Below, piece after piece: positions 55,759 to 64,000 of a stretch of 64,000 bases of DNA. Every line of letters begins with the position of its first letter. Positions within the stretch are counted from its first letter, which is position 1. The notes beneath the pieces were generated by a model that was given only the letters and a program-made list of their open reading frames with translations, ran no database searches and was not told where the DNA came from. Source of the stretch: Clostridia bacterium (GTDB lineage Bacteria; Bacillota; Clostridia; Lachnospirales; Anaerotignaceae); the NCBI GenBank assembly GCA_910575055.1, contig CAJTDC010000003.1:124001-188000 (forward strand), in the 5' to 3' direction. A program made the position numbers and the translations under genes.

Positions 55759-55882
55759 TGAAACAGCAAAAAAGAAATAAAAAAAAGAAGGATTTTTGAT
55801 TTTTATATAGAATATATAACATAAAAGGAAGAATGAAAAATAACCGATGCTTTTCGGGTCATCATAGAAGGGAGCTGTTTTT

Positions 55883-56425
55883 ATGCGTTATAATTTTATA
55901 GGAAAAAATATAGAAGTAGGGGAAAAAACAAAGGAAAAAGTTAGTGCAAAATTAGCTAGAATTGATAAATTTTTCCCAGAAGAAACTGTAGCCACAGTGA
56001 CATTAAGTAGTGAAAAATTGGGCACAAATATTGAAGTAACAATCCCTTATCACAAAAGAATGATTCGTGCAGAAGTAAGAGATGCTGATATGATGGCAGC
56101 AGTAGATGAAGCGATTGATATTTTGGAAAATCAAGTAGTTCGTTATAAAAAACGTCTGAGAACAAAAGTTCGTCAAAGTGCTGAAGCTTATAGAGCAGAA
56201 TATGAGTCACTGTATATTGCAGAGGAAGAATTAGATGAAGAACCATTGTATAAAATCGAAAGAATTAAACACTTTGAAGTAAAACCTATGGACGCAGAAG
56301 AAGCTGTTATGGAAATGGAATTGATTGGTCATAGTTTCTTTGTATTTAGAGATGCGGAAACAGAAAACATTAATGTAGTATATAAAAGAAAAAATGGTTC
56401 TTATGGTTTGATTGACCCTGAATAA
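55883..56425 (+). CDS. hpf: Long-form ribosome hibernation promoting factor
   Basis: 180 residues: N-terminal HPF/YfiA domain (about 1-100, basic patch RYKKRLRTKVRQ at the end) and C-terminal dimerisation domain (EVKPMDAEEAVMEMELIGHSFFVFRDAE). It joins 70S ribosomes into inactive 100S dimers under starvation. AAGGGAG precedes the ATG. A perfect palindromic terminator follows. Confidence 0.95.
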   Translation: MRYNFIGKNIEVGEKTKEKVSAKLARIDKFFPEETVATVTLSSEKLGTNIEVTIPYHKRMIRAEVRDADMMAAVDEAIDILENQVVRYKKRLRTKVRQSAEAYRAEYESLYIAEEELDEEPLYKIERIKHFEVKPMDAEEAVMEMELIGHSFFVFRDAETENINVVYKRKNGSYGLIDPE

Positions 56426-56434
56426 AAAGTATAT

Positions 56435-56464
56435 AAAAGCGAGTGGAATATTCCACTCGCTTTT
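56435..56464. terminator. Bidirectional terminator, 30-nt perfect palindrome
   Basis: AAAAGCGAGTGGAAT and its exact complement, between hpf and the converging AraC gene. Confidence 0.9.
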
Positions 56465-56479
56465 GATATGTGGTTATGT

Positions 56480-57400
56480 TTAAACTGTGTTTTTTAAAGA
56501 TAAACTTTTGCGATATTGTAGGGGAGTGATACCCATATATTCACGAAATACTTTGCTAAAATAACTAGAACTGTTAAATCCTGTAGAAAGAGCAATTTCT
56601 GTAACAGAAAGAGCAGTATTTTGTAAAAGAGATAAAGCAGTAGAAATACGATATTTTGTAATGTATGTCATAGGTGTTGTGTGCAATATTTTTTCAAAAC
56701 AACGAAAACATTCTCTTTGACTGATATTTGCAGAAGAAGAAAGTAATTCAAGTGAAATAGCTTTGTTGTATTGTGTGTGAATATATTCTAATAATTGTTT
56801 TGTGCGTTGATATTCTATTGTGTTGTGAGAACTAGAAGATTGTAAAGCGGTTTGACAATTTTCAACGATTTCATAACAAATATAAGAAAGTTGTTCTCTT
56901 ATAGCAAATAAAAAAGCAGAAGGTTCTTCTGTAAAAAGAGAACAAGCCTTTTTAAAATGTTCAATACAGTTTTTCTGCCAATCTGTTTCAGAACAAAATA
57001 CAATGTAATGCAAATTGTGACAACAAAGCAAAGGAGAAATATAACGCTCCATATATATACTTTTGGTGTTTCCGCTTACTAATTCTGCATCAAATACAAT
57101 AGTAATTGCAGTACAATTTTGTTCTGAAGCCTTTTTCATAAAATGTAGTACATTAGTATTGATAAAAAGAAGCTGCCCTTTTTGTAATGTAAATGTAGTT
57201 TCGCCTAAATCTACAAAAAGACTTCCTTCTGTTACAAGTATAAGTTCTAAATCTTTATGCCAATGCCAAGGAATTTCAGGGTGGATATAATATTGAAAAT
57301 CAGTGGTGTAAACAGTACAAGGAAAAAGAGGTTCTATATGAGAATAAAGTTGTTTTTGGTTTTGGTCTGTAATGACATTACAATGGTCTATTGCTTTCAT
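56480..57400 (-). CDS. AraC-family regulator with N-terminal cupin
   Basis: 306 residues. N-terminal cupin (IHPEIPWHWHKDLELILVTEG) and the C-terminal double helix-turn-helix (ISLELLSSSANISQRECFRCF and AIALSTGFNSSSYFSKVFREYMGITPLQYRK-type pattern). Usually activates sugar or stress genes on effector binding. Divergent from the small gene at 57524. AAGGAG before the ATG. Confidence 0.9.
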   Translation of the reverse strand: MKAIDHCNVITDQNQKQLYSHIEPLFPCTVYTTDFQYYIHPEIPWHWHKDLELILVTEGSLFVDLGETTFTLQKGQLLFINTNVLHFMKKASEQNCTAITIVFDAELVSGNTKSIYMERYISPLLCCHNLHYIVFCSETDWQKNCIEHFKKACSLFTEEPSAFLFAIREQLSYICYEIVENCQTALQSSSSHNTIEYQRTKQLLEYIHTQYNKAISLELLSSSANISQRECFRCFEKILHTTPMTYITKYRISTALSLLQNTALSVTEIALSTGFNSSSYFSKVFREYMGITPLQYRKSLSLKNTV

Positions 57401-57523
57401 AAAAAAACTCCTTTGGCAGTATTATATTATTTTTTGACAGTATTATAAAAGAATATATCAATTATTGGCGGTATAATAATAACAGAAAAAGAGAAATAGT
57501 ACAATAATAAGGGGAGAAAAATT

Positions 57524-57784
57524 ATGGTAACAATATATAATATTCAAGATTTAGAATTATTTTTTGATAGTATTAATGACTTTGAAAATCCAGTAACAAT
57601 ACAAACAAAAAAGGGGCAATATAGCCAAGATTTAAGAAATAATACAACATTGCAAGAAGTGCTGATTTCTGTAGCAGGAGAAAAAGGATTAGAGCAGATT
57701 TGTTTAAATGTAGAAGGAAATAAAGATTTAGATAAAATTGTGACATTTTTGTTGTCAATGAATAAACAGGGGCGTTACTCTTAA
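57524..57784 (+). CDS. Hypothetical 86-residue protein
   Basis: Soluble, no recognised motif; MVTIYNIQDLELFFDSINDF then an alternating strand/helix pattern. AAGGGGAG precedes the ATG, and a terminator follows. Divergent from the AraC regulator and a possible target of it. Confidence 0.65.
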   Translation: MVTIYNIQDLELFFDSINDFENPVTIQTKKGQYSQDLRNNTTLQEVLISVAGEKGLEQICLNVEGNKDLDKIVTFLLSMNKQGRYS

Positions 57785-57827
57785 AGTAAAATTGTCGTAG
57801 TATAATATTATAAGAGGCGTAACAAAA

Positions 57828-57859
57828 TTAAGGCTGCCAAATTTATTTGACAGCCTTAA
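57828..57859. terminator. Bidirectional terminator
   Basis: TTAAGGCTG/CAGCCTTAA extended by CAAAT/ATTTG with one mismatch, between converging genes. Confidence 0.85.
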
Positions 57860-57866
57860 AGTATTG

Positions 57867-58385
57867 TTATTTTTTATAATTTTTAAGTGCTTTTTCATAA
57901 GTACGAAATGTAATTTCGTCAAAACAAACCATTTGTACTTTTTCAATGTCATTGTTATTTTCTAAAAATGTCATAATTTCTTTTACAGCAATGTCAGCTG
58001 CTTGTTCCACAGGATAACGATAAACGCCAGTACTGATAGATGGAAAAGAAATTGAAGTAATATCATATTCTTGAGCCAATTTTAAGCTATTGCGGTAACA
58101 ATTTGCTAAAAGTTCAGCTTCTCCTTTGTTGCCACCACGCCAAATAGGACCAGGTGTATGTATTACATATTCTGCACGTAATTTATAACCAGAAGTAATT
58201 TTTGCCTCACCTGTAGGACAACCACCTAATGTTTCACATTCTAAAAGCAACTCTTTTCCAGCAGCTCTATGAATAGCACCATCTACACCACCACCACCTA
58301 AAAGAGATGTATTAGCTGCGTTTACAATCGCCTGTGTTTTTACTCGCACAATATCCCCTTTTATGACAAAAAAACGTTCTGCCAT
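57867..58385 (-). CDS. Macrodomain ADP-ribose hydrolase (YmdB-like)
   Basis: 172 residues, a stand-alone macrodomain. ADP-ribose loop NAANTSLLGGGGVDGAIH, GEAKITSGYKL and PSISTGVYRYP are diagnostic. Members deacetylate O-acetyl-ADP-ribose and remove ADP-ribose from proteins. AAGGAGGG before the ATG. Confidence 0.94.
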   Translation of the reverse strand: MAERFFVIKGDIVRVKTQAIVNAANTSLLGGGGVDGAIHRAAGKELLLECETLGGCPTGEAKITSGYKLRAEYVIHTPGPIWRGGNKGEAELLANCYRNSLKLAQEYDITSISFPSISTGVYRYPVEQAADIAVKEIMTFLENNNDIEKVQMVCFDEITFRTYEKALKNYKK

Positions 58386-58864
58386 GACATATCCCTCCTT
58401 TATTTTTTATTTTATCCCTTTTTCTGTTTTTCGTAAAGTAAATTTTTAGAAAAACAATTTTTTCCAAAAAAAGTGAACATATATTACAAGACATTTTTGT
58501 TATAATATATAAAATAATAGAAAAAGTAAATATATTTGATATATGGCATTTCATTATATATGTTGTAGAATTGTATCAATATTAAAAATGGATAATTCTT
58601 TCCTAATTTGTACAATAATATATTGAATAGAAATATAAAATTATAGTAAAACTGAATACAATTTTAAAACGTGCACGATTATAAACTATATTTTTTATGT
58701 AAAATATACAATACAATGTTTTGTTTTTGTTCAAAATATAAATTTACTTTAAAGCGTAACGCTTTAAATTGCTAAATTAAAGTTTGACTTTAAAATAAAG
58801 GAGTAATAAAATAATAACATCATTAATACATAAATGATTAAAAAGTGTTTGAGGGAGGAAAATC
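58386..58864 (+). other. 479-nt upstream region of the ABC operon
   Basis: Very AT-rich. It contains an 8-bp CGTGCACG palindrome at about 58670 and the strong palindrome at 58748-58768. No T-box, riboswitch or open frame with a ribosome site was found. Confidence 0.5.
58748..58768. promoter_or_regulatory. Candidate operator upstream of the ABC operon
   Basis: TTTAAAGCG, TAA, CGCTTTAAA: exact 9-bp arms, about 96 nt before the binding-protein start. Looks like a repressor site (LacI- or TrpR-like in form); the protein is unknown. Confidence 0.55.
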
Positions 58865-59911
58865 ATGAAGAAAGGAATTTTTAGAACAATTTGTTCTTTT
58901 ACTGTAGCAACAGCTATGGTTTTAGCAGCAACAGCTTGCAGCAGTCAATCAACAGAACCACAAGAAGAAGAACAGCAACAGCAACAATCAGCTGATGGAG
59001 AACAGCTTAAAATTGGAATATTGCAATTAATGGAGCATGATGCTTTGGATAATGCAAGAAAAGGTTTTGTTGATGTTTTGGCAGAAGGTGGCTATGTAGA
59101 TGGTGAAAAAATTGTAATTGATGTACAAAATGCACAAGGCGACCAGTCTAATTTAAAAACAATGAGCCAAAAATTTGTAAATGATAAAGAAGATTTAATA
59201 CTTGCTATTGCAACACCAGCAGCACAGTCTATTGCAGCAGAAACACAAGAAATTCCTATTTTAGCAACAGCAATTACAGACTATCCTGAAGCAGGACTTG
59301 TAGCTTCTAATGAGGAACCTAATGTAAATCTTTCTGGTACAAGTGACAGAACACCTGTAAAAGAACAATTTGCACTTTTAAAACAAATATTGCCTGATGT
59401 TAAAAAAGTAGGCATTATGTATAACTCTAGTGAAGCAAATTCTGAAATACAAGCAAGATCAGCAATAGAGGCTTGTGAAGAATTAGGTCTTACTTATCAG
59501 GAAGGTACAGTAACAAATGTAAATGATATTCAGCAAGTAGTACAGTCTATTGTAGGAGATGTAGATGCTTTGTACATTCCAACAGATAATACATTTGCTT
59601 CTGCGATACCATTGGTAGCTTCTATTACAGATGTAGAAAAAGTACCTGTAATTTGTGGTGAAAATGGTATGGTAAAAGGTGGCGGCTTAGCAACAGTAGG
59701 CATTGATTATTATAAATTAGGTCAACAGACTGGTAAGATGGCAATTCGTGTGTTAGAAGGAGAAGACATTTCAAAAATGCCTGTTGAATTTCCAGATACT
59801 ACAGAAGTATGTATTAACTTAGATACTGCAGAAAAAATTGGTATAACAATACCACAAGAAATTATTGATAGTGCAGCAATCGTTATAAAAGATGGAGCTG
59901 TTGTAGAATAA
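58865..59911 (+). CDS. ABC transporter substrate-binding lipoprotein (TrpX/DUF534 type)
   Basis: 348 residues. Lipobox ATACSS with Cys about residue 21, a Gln/Glu-rich linker, then a periplasmic-binding fold of the ABC_sub_bind family (QLMEHDALDNARKGFVDVLAEGGY). Homologues bind tryptophan or other aromatic amino acids (TrpXYZ). The end carries ITIPQEIID, the eight codons shared with the micro-ORF at 18776. GGGAGG before the ATG. Substrate is inferred. Confidence 0.88.
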   Translation: MKKGIFRTICSFTVATAMVLAATACSSQSTEPQEEEQQQQQSADGEQLKIGILQLMEHDALDNARKGFVDVLAEGGYVDGEKIVIDVQNAQGDQSNLKTMSQKFVNDKEDLILAIATPAAQSIAAETQEIPILATAITDYPEAGLVASNEEPNVNLSGTSDRTPVKEQFALLKQILPDVKKVGIMYNSSEANSEIQARSAIEACEELGLTYQEGTVTNVNDIQQVVQSIVGDVDALYIPTDNTFASAIPLVASITDVEKVPVICGENGMVKGGGLATVGIDYYKLGQQTGKMAIRVLEGEDISKMPVEFPDTTEVCINLDTAEKIGITIPQEIIDSAAIVIKDGAVVE

Positions 59912-59998
59912 ATTAATAATTTAAGAACTTTTCAAAATTACAAATGAAGTATTTTTCTTTTGAAAAAATTACTCAGAGATGGTTTGATTGACAGTATA

Positions 59999-60025
59999 AG
60001 AGAGTGCTGAGAGGCACTCTCTTTC
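59999..60025 (+). terminator. Hairpin between binding protein and permease genes
   Basis: AGAGAGTGC/GCACTCTCT with a 6-nt loop and TTTCT. Probably a partial terminator that lets the binding protein be made in excess. Confidence 0.65.
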
Positions 60026-60061
60026 TATAATTTATAAATATAATATGGAATGGGTGAAAAT

Positions 60062-61003
60062 ATGACTTTAATTTCAATGGCATCTTTTTTAAGTGCTATT
60101 TCTCAGGGTTTATTATGGTCTATATTGGCGATTGGTGTATATATTACGTATCGTGTGTTAGATTTTGCAGATTTGACAACAGAAGGTAGTTTTCCATTGG
60201 GAGCAGCAATAGCAGCACAATGTATTGTAAATGGAGGAAATCCTTTTACTGCAACAATATTGTCATTTGTTGTAGGATTGCTTGCAGGATTTGTAACAGG
60301 AATACTACATACAAAATTAAAAATACCTGGACTTCTTGCAGGTATATTGGTTATGACAGGTTTATATTCTATCAATTTGAGAGTAATGGGAGGAAAAGCA
60401 AATTTACCTTTACTGAAACAAACTACAATAGTGACATCTGTTGTTGAGTTTTTTAGTACAGAAGCAAATACTTTTTCTACAGCAAATGCAGTTATGATGG
60501 TAGGTGTTATATCTGTAGCAGTAGTAATATTTTTGTTGTGGCTGATGTTTTCAACAGAATTTGGATTTGCACTTAGAGCAACAGGAGATAATCCACGTAT
60601 GATAAGTGCATTGGGTGTAAATACAGATATTATGATTATATTAGGCTTAATGATTAGTAATGGTTTAATATCGTTATCAGGAGGACTGATTGCACAATAT
60701 AATGGTTATGCTGATGTAGGTATGGGAGTTGGTACAATTGTTATTGGATTGGCTTCTGTTATTATAGGAGAGGTTTTATTAGGCAGAAAAGGTATGGCAT
60801 GGTGTTTAGCCTCTGTAGTAGTAGGCTCTATATTGTATCGTATTATTATTGCTTTTGTATTAGCGAATAAATTGCAACCAACAGACTTAAAATTGTTCTC
60901 CTCCATTGTATTGGTAATTTGTTTATCACTACCAGCAGTAAAAGAATGGTATAGAGATTTTACAAATAGACGAAATCATAAAACAGAAGTGAAGGAGGGG
61001 TAA
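60062..61003 (+). CDS. ABC transporter permease (TrpY-like)
   Basis: 313 residues from ATG 60062 (GTG 60050 also in frame). About eight to ten helices, BPD_transp_2 type, like LivH/RbsC; ISQGLLWSILAIGVYITYRVLDFADLTTEGSF is typical. Membrane channel of the aromatic amino acid importer, by operon context. Confidence 0.88.
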   Translation: MTLISMASFLSAISQGLLWSILAIGVYITYRVLDFADLTTEGSFPLGAAIAAQCIVNGGNPFTATILSFVVGLLAGFVTGILHTKLKIPGLLAGILVMTGLYSINLRVMGGKANLPLLKQTTIVTSVVEFFSTEANTFSTANAVMMVGVISVAVVIFLLWLMFSTEFGFALRATGDNPRMISALGVNTDIMIILGLMISNGLISLSGGLIAQYNGYADVGMGVGTIVIGLASVIIGEVLLGRKGMAWCLASVVVGSILYRIIIAFVLANKLQPTDLKLFSSIVLVICLSLPAVKEWYRDFTNRRNHKTEVKEG

Positions 61004-61005
61004 TA

Positions 61006-61800
61006 ATGTTAAAAGTAAATGGTATCAAAAAGACATTTTCTCCTGGTACAGTAAATGAAAAGCGTGCAATAAAGGAAATTACATTTCATTTAGAACCTTC
61101 TGATTTTATGACAGTAATAGGAGGAAATGGAGCAGGAAAATCTACTATGTTAAATGCTATAGCAGGTATATTTAAAGTAGATACAGGAAGTATTATTATA
61201 AATGGTAGTGATGTTACAAAATTGCCCGAATATAAAAGAGCAATTCATATTGGACGTGTTTTTCAGGATACAAGAATGGGAACAGCTTCTGATATGACAA
61301 TAGAAGAAAATATGGCTATGGCATTGCGTAGAGGAAAAAGTAGAGGATTAAGAAAAGGTATTACAAAAGCAGAAAGGAATTTGTTTAGAGAAAGACTTGA
61401 AATATTAGATTTAGGATTAGAAAACCGTATGACAGCGAAAACGGGTTTGCTTTCTGGAGGACAAAGACAAGCACTTACGTTGCTTATGGCAACTATGACA
61501 AAACCGGAATTACTTTTATTAGATGAGCATACAGCGGCATTAGACCCTAAAACAGCAAAAAAAGTGTTGGAATTGACAAATCAAATTATTACAGAAGATA
61601 AGTTAACAGCACTAATGATTACACATAATATGCAAGATGCCATTAGATTAGGAAATCGCTTGATGATGCTTCATAAGGGAAGAGTACTTATTAATTTGCA
61701 AACAGAAGAAAAGAAAAATTTAAAAGTAGCTGATTTACTGAAAATGTTTGAAAAAGCAAGTGGTACAGGTATGACAAATGATAAAATGTTACTAAGTTAA
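61006..61800 (+). CDS. ABC transporter ATP-binding protein (TrpZ-like)
   Basis: 264 residues. Walker A GGNGAGKSTMLN, signature LLSGGQRQALTLL, Walker B LLLLDEHTAALDP, H-loop THNMQ. Starts 2 nt after the permease gene, its ribosome site lying inside that gene. Terminator at 61810. Confidence 0.92.
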   Translation: MLKVNGIKKTFSPGTVNEKRAIKEITFHLEPSDFMTVIGGNGAGKSTMLNAIAGIFKVDTGSIIINGSDVTKLPEYKRAIHIGRVFQDTRMGTASDMTIEENMAMALRRGKSRGLRKGITKAERNLFRERLEILDLGLENRMTAKTGLLSGGQRQALTLLMATMTKPELLLLDEHTAALDPKTAKKVLELTNQIITEDKLTALMITHNMQDAIRLGNRLMMLHKGRVLINLQTEEKKNLKVADLLKMFEKASGTGMTNDKMLLS

Positions 61801-61809
61801 TAGCATAAT

Positions 61810-61840
61810 AAAAAAGGACTTGAAAGATAGTCCTTTTTTA
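61810..61840 (+). terminator. Terminator of the ABC operon
   Basis: AAAAAAGGACT/AGTCCTTTTTT, 11-bp perfect stem. Confidence 0.9.
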
Positions 61841-61900
61841 TTTATGTTAATAGAGAAAGAGGAATAAAAAATTAAAGTAAATATAGAGGAGAGTATTTTA

Positions 61901-62308
61901 ATGAATAGAAAAGAATTAGAAAAATATATTACAGAAAACTATAATACAAAGGCGGAATTTTTGTGGGCGAAGTATCCCAATTATGCAATATTTCGACATA
62001 ATAGCAATAGAAAATGGTTTGTATTGATTATGACTATTTCAAAAGAAAAGTTAGGACTGCCAGAATGTGATATAATAGATATTATGAATGTTAAATGTGA
62101 AACAATTATGATAAATTCTTTTAGAGCAGAAAAAGGAATTTATGCAGCATATCATATGAATAAAGCGAATTGGATTTCTGTAGCATTAGACGACAGTGTA
62201 AGTGATAAAAAAGTGAAAATGTTTGTAGATATGAGTTTTCGTTTAACAGCTCCAAAAATAAAAAAAGGCAAAATAAAAGAAAATGAAATAAAAAATAATT
62301 TACAATAA
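61901..62308 (+). CDS. YjbR/MmcQ-family protein
   Basis: 135 residues. The MmcQ/YjbR fold pattern EYLWAKYPNYAIFRHNSNRKWF-like (here AEFLWAKYPNYAIFRH) and NKANWISVALDDSV. Members are suspected DNA-binding or unknown-function proteins. A lysine-rich tail is extra. AGAGGAGAG before the ATG. Confidence 0.85.
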   Translation: MNRKELEKYITENYNTKAEFLWAKYPNYAIFRHNSNRKWFVLIMTISKEKLGLPECDIIDIMNVKCETIMINSFRAEKGIYAAYHMNKANWISVALDDSVSDKKVKMFVDMSFRLTAPKIKKGKIKENEIKNNLQ

Positions 62309-62328
62309 AGAAAAGAGAGAAATTAATT

Positions 62329-62541
62329 ATGGTGTTATTGTCAAAAGTAGAAATTGTTGATATGGTGGAAAGGATTAAAATTCTAAATCATTTAGGAAAA
62401 ATAAAAGAAAGTGATAAATTGCTGGAATTGTTAGAAAAAGGAGTAATTGACCCATATGTTTCAGATTACATATATTACAGTGATATGACAGCAGAAGAAA
62501 TTGCAGATAAGGTATTGTCATATAAACCAATTTATTTATAA
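62329..62541 (+). CDS. Hypothetical 70-residue protein
   Basis: Soluble, helical: VEIVDMVERIKILNHLGKI then GVIDPYVSDYIYYSDMTAEE. Unrecognised. It follows the YjbR gene by 20 nt and is probably co-transcribed. Weak AGAGAG site. Confidence 0.6.
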   Translation: MVLLSKVEIVDMVERIKILNHLGKIKESDKLLELLEKGVIDPYVSDYIYYSDMTAEEIADKVLSYKPIYL

Positions 62542-62633
62542 CTTACAAAATATTAATTTTAGTAATGAAAATTTGGATAAATAAAGAAAGTGAAGGTAAT
62601 ACTATTAGCATTAAATCAAAAGGAGTTTTTGCA

Positions 62634-62990
62634 ATGGGTATAAAAAATGGTAAAGCGATATTGATTGGTGCTGTAACAGGTTTTGCAAATGGCTTGTTTG
62701 GTTCTGGGGGAGGAACGATTGTTGTGCCTTGTATGGAGAGATTTTTGAATGTAGAAGAACATAAAGCACACGCCACTGCGATTGCAATTATATTACCTTT
62801 GTCACTGCTTTCTATAGCATTTTATGTGTGGAAAACAGATGTATTGTGGAGTGTTGCGTTATGGGCATCGCTAGGCGGTGTTGTAGGAGGATTTATAGGA
62901 GCAAAATTGCTTAGTAAAGTATCAGGAGTATGGCTGCATAGAATATTTGGATTATTTATGATTGCTGCGGCTGTAAGAATGATACTATGA
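62634..62990 (+). CDS. TSUP transporter, first half
   Basis: 118 residues from ATG 62634 behind AAAGGAG; the open frame from 62565 has no ribosome site. One TauE/SafE (TSUP) repeat of about four helices with GAVTGFANGLFGSGGGTIVVP, the conserved glycine-rich start. It overlaps the next gene by 4 nt (ATGA), which carries the second repeat, so together they make a split transporter. Family members export sulfite or sulfur-containing acids. Confidence 0.85.
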   Translation: MGIKNGKAILIGAVTGFANGLFGSGGGTIVVPCMERFLNVEEHKAHATAIAIILPLSLLSIAFYVWKTDVLWSVALWASLGGVVGGFIGAKLLSKVSGVWLHRIFGLFMIAAAVRMIL

Positions 62991-63544
62991 TATGGGTTGT
63001 AGTAGTAGGTGTATTGGCTGGCATAGTAAGTGGTATGGGAATTGGTGGAGGTACAATATTAATACCAGCATTACTTTTTTTGCAAGATATGAACCAACAA
63101 CAGGCACAAGGAATTAATTTAATTTATTTTGTTCCAACAGCAGTGATTGCACTGATTACACATATAAAAAATAAAAATATTGAAGTAAAAGCAGTAAAGT
63201 CTATTGTATTGACAGGATTGATAGGAGCAGCAATAGGGGCTTTTTTAGCAGTAAAAATGGATGCAACATTGCTAAGGAAATTTTTTGGAGGATTTTTGTT
63301 ATTTATGGGATTGTCAGAGGTATTTCATAAAGCGAAGCATAAAAATGAAATAAAAGAAGGGAGTAAACAGTATATGAATGATGTACAATTTGCAAATATA
63401 AAAGCGGAGTTTCAAAAGGCAGATTTAGAGGGAAAAATAAGACTTTATGTTACAACAGAAGGATTAAGCACACAGCAATATAAAGAATTATTAGGAATGT
63501 ATCCGGTAGGAGAATTAGAGGAATTAGAAAAAGCATTAGGATAA
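62987..63544 (+). CDS. TSUP transporter, second half, with a soluble C-terminal extension
   Basis: 185 residues. The second TSUP repeat GVLAGIVSGMGIGGGTILIP fills residues 1-120. Residues about 130-185 are a charged helical extension (NIKAEFQKADLEGKIRLYVT, then TQQYKELLGMYPVGELEELEKAL) not usual for TSUP proteins. A ribosome-site-like GGGAG precedes ATG 63374 inside the gene, so the tail may once have been, or still be, a separate protein. Confidence 0.82.
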   Translation: MIWVVVVGVLAGIVSGMGIGGGTILIPALLFLQDMNQQQAQGINLIYFVPTAVIALITHIKNKNIEVKAVKSIVLTGLIGAAIGAFLAVKMDATLLRKFFGGFLLFMGLSEVFHKAKHKNEIKEGSKQYMNDVQFANIKAEFQKADLEGKIRLYVTTEGLSTQQYKELLGMYPVGELEELEKALG

Positions 63545-63563
63545 AAATAGTTTTAAGTATTTA

Positions 63564-63587
63564 AGCGTGTCGAATAATCGACACGCT
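63564..63587. terminator. Terminator-like hairpin after the TSUP pair
   Basis: AGCGTGTCGA/TCGACACGCT with loop ATAA, followed after 9 nt by CTTTTTAT. Confidence 0.75.
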
Positions 63588-63693
63588 ACACTCTTTTTAT
63601 CATAATAGTATTGCATTTCTGTGTAGTAATAAAAAAAATCGTTTTCATTTTTGTATTATCTGTTATAATATAGTAAAAGAAAGGAGTACAACA

Positions 63694-64000
63694 ATGAAAT
63701 ATATTGAGCATTTGTTTGTAGGTGGCAGTGTTCAGGATTTAGATACCATTCTTTATAGTCTTAGTCGAGATATTACTGTTTTTCATTTATATTGTATTTG
63801 TCTATTTTATAATGAAAAAAGAAACCGTGTGGAAATTATGTCTAATAAAGAAATTTGTAAAAAGCGATATAAATATAAAGACTTTGTTGTAATTGGTGTA
63901 GCATATGGTAAAACAGAAGCAATAGATTTGTTTTGCTATATCATACAGCAAGCAGTACAAAAGGGCAGTAATCTGCAAAAGGCGGAGGAATGGATTTTAT
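63694..64000 (+). CDS. Hypothetical protein, cut by the window end
   Basis: 102 residues visible, no stop before 64000. ATG 63694 behind AAAGGAG, TATAAT at about 63664. Starts MKYIEHLFVGGSVQDLDTIL; contains SRDITVFHLYCICLFYNEK. Not recognised. Confidence 0.6.
   Translation, partial: MKYIEHLFVGGSVQDLDTILYSLSRDITVFHLYCICLFYNEKRNRVEIMSNKEICKKRYKYKDFVVIGVAYGKTEAIDLFCYIIQQAVQKGSNLQKAEEWIL

Noticed and set aside
58312-58554. 80-residue minus-strand frame upstream of the macrodomain gene
   Set aside because: Overlaps the macrodomain start in another frame and lacks a ribosome site; the GGAGGG there serves the macrodomain.

Overview
The window is low-GC (strongly AT-biased codons) DNA from an endospore-forming anaerobe of the Clostridia, probably a Lachnospirales-type lineage. 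The grounds are a complete Spo0A, a HrcA-type CIRCE site, a walRK-yycHI-walJ cell-wall operon, frequent TTG/GTG starts behind strong AGGAGG ribosome sites, an SLH surface protein, a BrnQ carrier and a CoA-transferase. I see no rRNA, tRNA, CRISPR array, insertion sequence or prophage. The organism placement is inference; no database was searched.

Layout. 1-6.4 kb: tail of a repeat-rich surface protein, a lipoprotein, a decapitated feoB remnant, and a copper island (copA with a fused CopZ-like tail, then csoR, behind a CsoR-type operator). 6.6-10.9 kb: glycosyltransferase, beta-hydroxyacid dehydrogenase, Nif11-like small protein, lipoprotein, GntR regulator. 11-15 kb (minus): FkbM-type methyltransferase with a G10 tract, CoA-transferase, brnQ. 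15.1-21 kb: spo0A, CYTH, DJ-1, an amidase, a 17-residue micro-ORF, ybaB and dnaX. 21.1-30.5 kb: secreted gluzincin, walR, frameshifted walK, a secreted protein behind an array of four WalR/PhoP-like half-sites, yycH, yycI, murA, walJ, rlmH. 30.7-35.2 kb: recR, a 30-residue hydrophobic peptide gene with its own promoter and terminator, XRE regulator, cfa-like gene, CIRCE-controlled hsp20, HD hydrolase. 35.5-45.2 kb: housekeeping (secA, prfB with programmed +1 frameshift, rlu, nucleotidyltransferase, prmA, rsmE, nifS, thiI). 45.3-49.4 kb: WYL regulator, GyrI-like protein, SLH protein. 49.6-53.9 kb: radical SAM enzyme and an accessory run of unrecognised secreted or membrane proteins. 54-64 kb: ychF, phosphoesterase, hpf, AraC regulator, macrodomain, a TrpXYZ-type ABC operon, YjbR, a two-gene TSUP transporter, and a truncated last gene.

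The most notable signals are: (1) a G10 tract in the FkbM-type methyltransferase gene, where one base gained or lost stops translation within about 13 codons, so it looks phase-variable; (2) two unannotated micro-genes, one of which shares an exact 24-nt stretch with the ABC binding-protein gene 41 kb away; (3) a walK broken by one missing T next to a promoter with four half-sites at exact 11-bp steps; (4) an internal ribosome site in copA that would release a free CopZ. No single wholly new multigene system is evident; the candidates are these small elements and switches.
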